DNA of 9,991 nt from JACJWR01 sp044326505 (GTDB taxonomy: Bacteria; Actinomycetota; Actinomycetes; S36-B12; UBA10799): NCBI GenBank assembly GCA_044326505.1, contig JBIRBF010000098.1:1-9991 (forward strand), read 5' to 3'. Both the position numbers and the translations under genes were made by a program. This document shows positions 6,308 through 9,991 of this stretch, piece after piece (within the stretch, counting starts at the first letter, position 1; every line of letters starts with the position of its first letter). The notes under the pieces are model-generated. The model was not told the DNA's origin, did not search any database, and worked only from the letters and a program-made list of their open reading frames with translations.

Positions 6308-6682
6308 GTGGAGGGTTACCTGCCCCTGCTGTTCATCGTCGTGATGTTCTTGGGGTTCTACTTCCTGATGGTGCGGCCGGCGCAACGGCGCCAGAAGGAA
6401 GCCCGTGCTCTCGTGGCGGAGCTGGAGATCGGGCAGGAAGTCATGACGACGGCTGGAATCTACGGCACGCTCAGCGCGATCGACGATGACACCGTCGAGC
6501 TCGAGGTGTCGCCGGGGGTGCGGATGAAGTACGCGAAGCAGGCGATCGCCCGGATCGTGGAACCGATCGGTTCCGATGCCCCCGCGGTCGCCTCCGACGC
6601 GACTGTCGCTGACACCGCTGACACCGTTGCCACCGCCCACGACGACGCTGCGGCGGTCGTCGACGGCGATAAGCGCACCTGA
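6308..6682 (+). CDS. yajC: Preprotein translocase subunit YajC
   Basis: YajC is a small single-pass membrane protein that associates with SecDF and the SecYEG export channel. With the GTG start at 6308 it has 124 residues. A transmembrane helix spans about residues 4-22 (LPLLFIVVMFLGFYFLMV) and runs into the hallmark RPAQRRQKE. A small cytoplasmic beta domain follows (about 40-85) with IGQEVMTTAGIYGTLSAIDDDTVELEV. The last 38 or so residues are an acidic, low-complexity Ala/Asp/Thr/Val tail that includes a short tandem repeat (6608-6625) and is probably disordered. The gene opens the yajC-secD-secF unit; only three bases separate its stop from the secD ATG. Longer starts at ATG 6269 or 6293 are possible but lack ribosome-binding sites, and 6269 precedes the likely promoter. 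Confidence 0.93.
   Translation: MEGYLPLLFIVVMFLGFYFLMVRPAQRRQKEARALVAELEIGQEVMTTAGIYGTLSAIDDDTVELEVSPGVRMKYAKQAIARIVEPIGSDAPAVASDATVADTADTVATAHDDAAAVVDGDKRT
6608..6625 (+). repeat. Two tandem 9-bp units in the yajC tail
   Basis: GCTGACACC occurs twice in direct succession (6608-6616 and 6617-6625), in frame, encoding Ala-Asp-Thr twice in the low-complexity C-terminal tail. It is likely a small in-frame slippage expansion. Confidence 0.75.
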
Positions 6683-6685
6683 GCC

Positions 6686-8338
6686 ATGGCGCCACCTCGT
6701 CGCTACCGCCCCGTGCGGTCGCTCATCGTCATGGCCATCATCACGATCGGCCTCCTGGTGTGGGCCTTCTGGCCCGGCACCGACCACGCGCCACGGCTGG
6801 GCCTGGACCTGCGCGGGGGAACCCAGGTGATCCTCCAGCCTCGGCCGATCGGCGATGCCGGGCCCATCGACGATGTCGCCCTCAAGCAGGCGGTGGAAAT
6901 CATCCGGCAGCGCGTCAACGCCTTCGGAGTGGCCGAGGCAGAAGTGACGACGCAGGGCTCAGGTGCCAATGCGGCAATCGTGGCGAGCGTGCCCGGCGTG
7001 AACTCCCAGCAGATCGCCGACCAGATCAAGCAGACGGCACTGTTGGACTTCCGCGCGGTCTCGGCAATCGGTGCGCCCGGGTTGGCCGAGGGCACGGCCG
7101 CACCCGCGACTGCGCTGCTTGCGCCGGTGGAGGGCACGGGCATGGACGACCCGGCCATCACGGCAGCCATGAGCACGCTGGACTGCACCAACCCCGCGGC
7201 CCGCCAGGGCGGTCGTCCCGACGACCCCACCAAGTGGATCGTCACCTGTGACAAGGATGGCGCCGCCAAGTACCTGCTCGAACCCGCCTTCCTGCGCGGC
7301 ACGAATGTGACCGACGCACAGGCGTCCCTGCCGCAGAACGGCGGTGGCGGCTGGCAGGTGGACCTCACGTTCGACGATGCCGGCGCCACTTCGCTGGCCG
7401 ACACGTCGAGCCGGCTCGTGTCGCTGCCCGAGCCGCAAAACCAGTTCGGCATCGTGCTCGACGGGCTCGTGCAGTCGGCGCCGCGCTTCCAGAGCGCAAT
7501 CCTGGGCGGTAAGGCGCAGATCACTGGCAACTTCACCATCGAGGAGGCCCAGAACACCGCCAACGTCCTCAAGTACGGGGCGCTGCCGGTCACTCTCGAG
7601 GTGGCGGAGGTTTCCACGGTCTCGCCCACGCTGGGCACCGACCAGCTCAAGGCCGGCCTGCTCGCGGGTGCCATCGGCCTCGCGCTCGTCGCCCTGTACC
7701 TGCTGCTCTACTACCGCGCCCTCGGGTTCGTGGCCGTGATGTCGCTCGTTCTGGCAGCCGTGCTGACCTACGCGATCTTCGTCATCCTCGGCCGCACCAT
7801 GGGCCTGGCGCTCACACTCGCCGGTGTCGCGGGCGCGATCGTCGCCATCGGCATCACCGCCGACTCGTTCGTCGTGTACTTCGAGCGCATCCGGGACGAG
7901 ATCCGCGAGGGTCGCAGTTTGCGCTCAGCTGCTGACACCGGCTGGGCCCGGGCCCGGAACACGATCCTGGCCGCGGACTTCGTGTCGCTCCTGGCGGCGG
8001 CCATCCTCTACTTCATCTCGGTCGGTAACGTCCGCGGCTTCGCATTCGTCCTGGGCCTCACCACGGTGATCGATGTGCTCGTGGCCTTCATGTTCACCCG
8101 GCCCCTGGTGTCGCTGTTCGCACGGACGAAGTGGTTCAACTCCGGCGGCGCACTCACCGGTGTGAGCCCGAAGCGTCTGGGCGTCAAGCCGCCGGTCGTA
8201 CTCGAGCACGAGCATGAGAAGAAGCCGTCGAAGACCTCGGCACCGGACGCCTCGGCCGCACCGGCCAAGGACGACGACGTGGACGCCCAGGGCGCTGCCG
8301 ACGCGAGCAAGGGAGCTGACAGTGTCTCGGGTCGGTAA
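6686..8338 (+). CDS. secD: Protein translocase subunit SecD
   Basis: SecD, with SecF, is an RND-family membrane complex that uses the proton gradient to complete export of proteins through SecYEG. The product has 550 residues. It shows one N-terminal membrane helix (about 12-29), then the family block RLGLDLRGGTQVIL (37-50), a large extracytoplasmic P1 region (about 50-315), and five more helices (about 323-342, 346-368, 372-396, 424-445, 450-475). Helix 4 carries the actinobacterial form of the conserved motif, GITADSFVVYFERIRDE (389-405), with Asp393 at the proton-relay position. A charged Lys/Ala/Asp tail of about 70 residues is cytoplasmic and probably disordered. Cys167 and Cys188 both lie in P1. 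The ATG at 6686 has no strong ribosome-binding site and sits three bases after yajC, suggesting coupling. Its 3' end overlaps secF by 17 bases. Confidence 0.97.
   Translation: MAPPRRYRPVRSLIVMAIITIGLLVWAFWPGTDHAPRLGLDLRGGTQVILQPRPIGDAGPIDDVALKQAVEIIRQRVNAFGVAEAEVTTQGSGANAAIVASVPGVNSQQIADQIKQTALLDFRAVSAIGAPGLAEGTAAPATALLAPVEGTGMDDPAITAAMSTLDCTNPAARQGGRPDDPTKWIVTCDKDGAAKYLLEPAFLRGTNVTDAQASLPQNGGGGWQVDLTFDDAGATSLADTSSRLVSLPEPQNQFGIVLDGLVQSAPRFQSAILGGKAQITGNFTIEEAQNTANVLKYGALPVTLEVAEVSTVSPTLGTDQLKAGLLAGAIGLALVALYLLLYYRALGFVAVMSLVLAAVLTYAIFVILGRTMGLALTLAGVAGAIVAIGITADSFVVYFERIRDEIREGRSLRSAADTGWARARNTILAADFVSLLAAAILYFISVGNVRGFAFVLGLTTVIDVLVAFMFTRPLVSLFARTKWFNSGGALTGVSPKRLGVKPPVVLEHEHEKKPSKTSAPDASAAPAKDDDVDAQGAADASKGADSVSGR
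8311..8315 (+). promoter_or_regulatory. Ribosome-binding site for secF inside secD
   Basis: GGGAG lies six bases upstream of GTG 8322, within the last codons of secD. It sets the secF start at 8322, giving the family-typical N-terminus; upstream in-frame codons to 8214 would encode only an Arg-rich readthrough of the secD tail. Confidence 0.8.
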
Positions 8339-9473
8339 CTTCACCAACAAGCTCTATCGCGGCGAGGTCTCCTACGACATCGTCGGCCGGACCAAGCTCT
8401 GGTACACGATTTCGGCGGTGATCCTGCTGCTGGCCATCCTGGGACTGACCGTCAGAGGCCTGAACCTGGGCATCGAGTTCCGCGGGGGCGCGGAGTTCGT
8501 CACCCCGTCGGCAACCTGCTCGGTGGAACAGGTCCGCGACACCGCGGGCAAGGTCGGCGCCACCAATGCCATCACCCAGCAGTTGGGATCGGACCGCATC
8601 CGGCTGCAGACTGAGGCGCTGTCGGCCGACCAGAGCGAGCAGATGGTCACCGAGCTCGCGGCGACGTGCGGCAGCAAAGCCGAGGACATCAAGGTCCAGC
8701 TGGTCGGCGCCACCTGGGGTGGCGAGATCACCAAGAAGGCGCTCACCGGCTTGGTGGTGTTCCTGATCGCCGTGGTCATCTTCCTCTCGCTGTACTTCGA
8801 GTGGCGCATGGCGGCGGCAGCCATGGTCGCGCTGATCCACGATGTCGTCATCACCATCGGCATCTACGCCCTGGTCGGCTTCGAAGTGACCCCGGCGACG
8901 GTCATCGGCGTGCTCACCATCCTGGGCTTCTCGCTTTACGACACGGTGGTGGTGTTCGACAAGGTCAAGGAGAACACCAAGAACATCAACGGCCAGTCCA
9001 AGCTGACGTACAGCGAGGCCGCCAACCTGGCCCTCAACCAGACTCTGGTGCGTTCGATCAACACCTCGATTGTGGCGCTGCTGCCGGTCGCCGCGATTCT
9101 GTTCGTCGGCGTGGGACTGTTGGGCGCAGGCACCCTGAAGGACCTCGCGCTCGCGCTGTTCATCGGCCTGCTGGCCGGCACGTACTCGTCGATCTTCGTC
9201 GCGACGCCGTTCCTCTGCCAGCTCAAGGAGCGCCAACCGCAGATGAAGGCGCTGCACTCCCGCGTGCTGGCACGCCGGGCGAGCGACAAGCGGGGCGCGG
9301 CGACCCTCGTGGCGGCCGGAGCCGCTGGTGCTGCCGGAAGCGGCGAGGGCACCGGGGCGCCCGGTGACGATGCGACCGCCGGACCCGCAACGACGCCGCG
9401 CAAGGATCGTCCCCACCGCCAGGGCGGGCACCGTAACCAGCCGAAAAAGCAGCCACGCAGCAAACGCTCGTGA
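8322..9473 (+). CDS. secF: Protein translocase subunit SecF
   Basis: SecF partners SecD in the proton-driven export complex. The 383-residue product starts at GTG 8322, overlapping secD by 17 bases. It has a first membrane helix (about 27-46) followed by GLNLGIEFRGGAEFV (46-60), an extracytoplasmic P4 domain (about 60-138) containing Cys66 and Cys116, and five more helices (about 139-159, 163-184, 189-212, 244-264, 268-297). The conserved ILGFSLYDTVVVFDKVKEN (200-218) is the SecF signature. The last 80 or so residues form an unusually long, low-complexity tail that is first Ala/Gly-rich and then strongly basic (KKQPRSKRS at the end), most likely cytoplasmic and disordered. Length without the tail is typical. 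In many actinobacteria apt follows secF; here the next gene is rel. Confidence 0.97.
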   Translation: MSRVGNFTNKLYRGEVSYDIVGRTKLWYTISAVILLLAILGLTVRGLNLGIEFRGGAEFVTPSATCSVEQVRDTAGKVGATNAITQQLGSDRIRLQTEALSADQSEQMVTELAATCGSKAEDIKVQLVGATWGGEITKKALTGLVVFLIAVVIFLSLYFEWRMAAAAMVALIHDVVITIGIYALVGFEVTPATVIGVLTILGFSLYDTVVVFDKVKENTKNINGQSKLTYSEAANLALNQTLVRSINTSIVALLPVAAILFVGVGLLGAGTLKDLALALFIGLLAGTYSSIFVATPFLCQLKERQPQMKALHSRVLARRASDKRGAATLVAAGAAGAAGSGEGTGAPGDDATAGPATTPRKDRPHRQGGHRNQPKKQPRSKRS

Positions 9474-9484
9474 AACCGCTGGTC

Positions 9485-9494
9485 GTGCATGCAC
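9485..9494. promoter_or_regulatory. 10-bp perfect palindrome in the rel upstream region
   Basis: GTGCATGCAC is a perfect palindrome. It covers the place where a -35 element for the -10 at 9510 would lie (16-18 bases upstream), so it could be an operator half or chance. No regulator family is recognised from it. Confidence 0.35.
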
Positions 9495-9505
9495 TCACCG
9501 GCCTG

Positions 9506-9528
9506 GTCGTAGACTGCATTTCTACGAC
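9506..9528 (+). promoter_or_regulatory. Perfect 8-bp inverted repeat overlapping the rel -10 box
   Basis: GTCGTAGA (9506-9513) and TCTACGAC (9521-9528) are exact reverse complements separated by seven bases. Two G-T wobble pairs could extend the stem outward. The left arm contains the first bases of the candidate -10. In readthrough RNA from secDF it would form a hairpin just before the rel ribosome-binding site; there is no following T-run, so an intrinsic terminator is unlikely. Confidence 0.55.
9510..9515 (+). promoter_or_regulatory. Candidate -10 box for rel
   Basis: TAGACT, in the context GTCGTAGACTGC, is a good TANNNT match 36 bases before the rel ATG, predicting a leader of about 25 bases. 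No standard -35 is visible. Confidence 0.45.
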
Positions 9529-9545
9529 TGCCGGAGGGAGCGATC

Positions 9546-9991
9546 ATGACCAGTGACGCCGCACCGTCCAATCCGGCTGAGGCGAGTCCGCCGCTCCCCG
9601 CAGCGGAGCAGCCGGCCGGTGGCCCGCCGGTACCCCTGACTCGGCGCCGGCTGTCTCGCTTCGGCAGGTTGACTCAGATCCGGACCAGCGATCCGATGCT
9701 GGAGCCGGTCAAGCGGGCGCTGCGCAAGTTCCATCCCCGCAGCGACTGGGACACCCTCGACCGCGCATTCGAGATCGCCTCCTACTATCACCGCGATCAG
9801 AAGCGCAAGAGTGGCGAGCCGTACATCACCCATCCCGTCGCCGTCGCGACGATCCTGGCCGAGCTGGGCATGACCGGGCCCACGGTCGCGGCTGCCCTGC
9901 TGCACGACACAGTGGAGGACACCGACTACTCCCTGGACGACCTGCGCTCGGAGTTCGGTGACGAGATCGCCGCCCTCGTCGACGGCGTGAC
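9546..9991 (+). CDS. rel: Bifunctional (p)ppGpp synthetase/hydrolase Rel, N-terminal part (3' end missing)
   Basis: Long RelA/SpoT-homologue proteins make and degrade the alarmone (p)ppGpp and so control the stringent response. Only the first 148 residues are in the window. A Pro/Ala-rich N-terminal extension (about 1-45) is followed by the HD hydrolase domain. KSGEPYITHPVAVA contains metal-ligand His96, ALLHDTVEDT contains His120, Asp121, Glu124 and Asp125, and FGDEIAALVDGV follows. Because the HD residues are intact, the hydrolase is expected to be active, as in the single bifunctional Rel of most actinobacteria. The synthetase, TGS and ACT regions lie beyond base 9991 and cannot be judged. 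The ATG at 9546 has an excellent ribosome-binding site, GGAGGGAG (9533-9540). The gene is 72 bases from secF with its own promoter-like element. Confidence 0.95.
   Translation, partial: MTSDAAPSNPAEASPPLPAAEQPAGGPPVPLTRRRLSRFGRLTQIRTSDPMLEPVKRALRKFHPRSDWDTLDRAFEIASYYHRDQKRKSGEPYITHPVAVATILAELGMTGPTVAAALLHDTVEDTDYSLDDLRSEFGDEIAALVDGV

Noticed and set aside
8184..9494. A 436-codon open frame on the - strand opposite secF
   Set aside because: Antisense shadow of secF in GC-rich DNA; the translation is low-complexity Arg/Asp/Gln-rich with no family motif and no promoter or ribosome-binding site.
1..9991. Mobile element, CRISPR array, tRNA/rRNA, toxin-antitoxin or defence system
   Set aside because: No transposase or integrase motifs, no regularly spaced repeats, no tRNA-like folds or rRNA sequence were seen, and all coding space is accounted for by recognised genes with gaps no longer than 121 bases.

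Overview
The window is a stretch of GC-rich, tightly packed chromosome in which every recognisable gene lies on the + strand. Gene order (pdxS, pdxT, yebC, then ruvC-ruvA-ruvB, yajC, secD, secF, rel), frequent GTG starts and the actinobacterial type of SecD/SecF and Rel point to a member of the Actinomycetota. I cannot name the genus. It looks like an ordinary housekeeping locus with one accessory metabolic gene. I see no transposon, CRISPR array, tRNA, rRNA, phage gene or undescribed multi-gene system.

Layout. Positions 1-1469 hold the 3' part of pdxS and all of pdxT, the two subunits of the DXP-independent pyridoxal 5'-phosphate synthase, overlapping by 4 bases. Positions 1470-1590 are a leader with a short tandem duplication and a candidate -10 box, followed by yebC (1591-2346), a TACO1-family translation/regulatory protein. 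A gap of about 80 bases with nested inverted repeats leads into a WS/DGAT-family acyltransferase (2429-3952), the one gene not usually part of this syntenic block. A short promoter region with a LexA-like SOS box (4011-4026) precedes ruvC-ruvA-ruvB (4051-6208), the Holliday-junction processing machine, whose genes overlap by 4 bases each. A new promoter-like element precedes yajC-secD-secF (6308-9473), the accessory membrane complex of the Sec translocase. After a 72-base gap with two perfect palindromic elements, rel (from 9546, cut by the window end) encodes the N-terminal HD hydrolase region of a long bifunctional (p)ppGpp enzyme.

How they work together. Four functional blocks follow one another: vitamin B6 synthesis, translation quality/lipid storage, recombination repair, and protein export leading to the stringent response. 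Overlapping starts inside pdxST, ruvCAB and secDF imply translational coupling. The gaps before yebC, the acyltransferase, ruvC, yajC and rel are where independent control is most likely. The longest stretch without a gene is 121 bases (1470-1590). Several starts were chosen from ribosome-binding sites rather than from the longest frame: the acyltransferase at 2429, ruvC at 4051, yajC at 6308 and secF at 8322.
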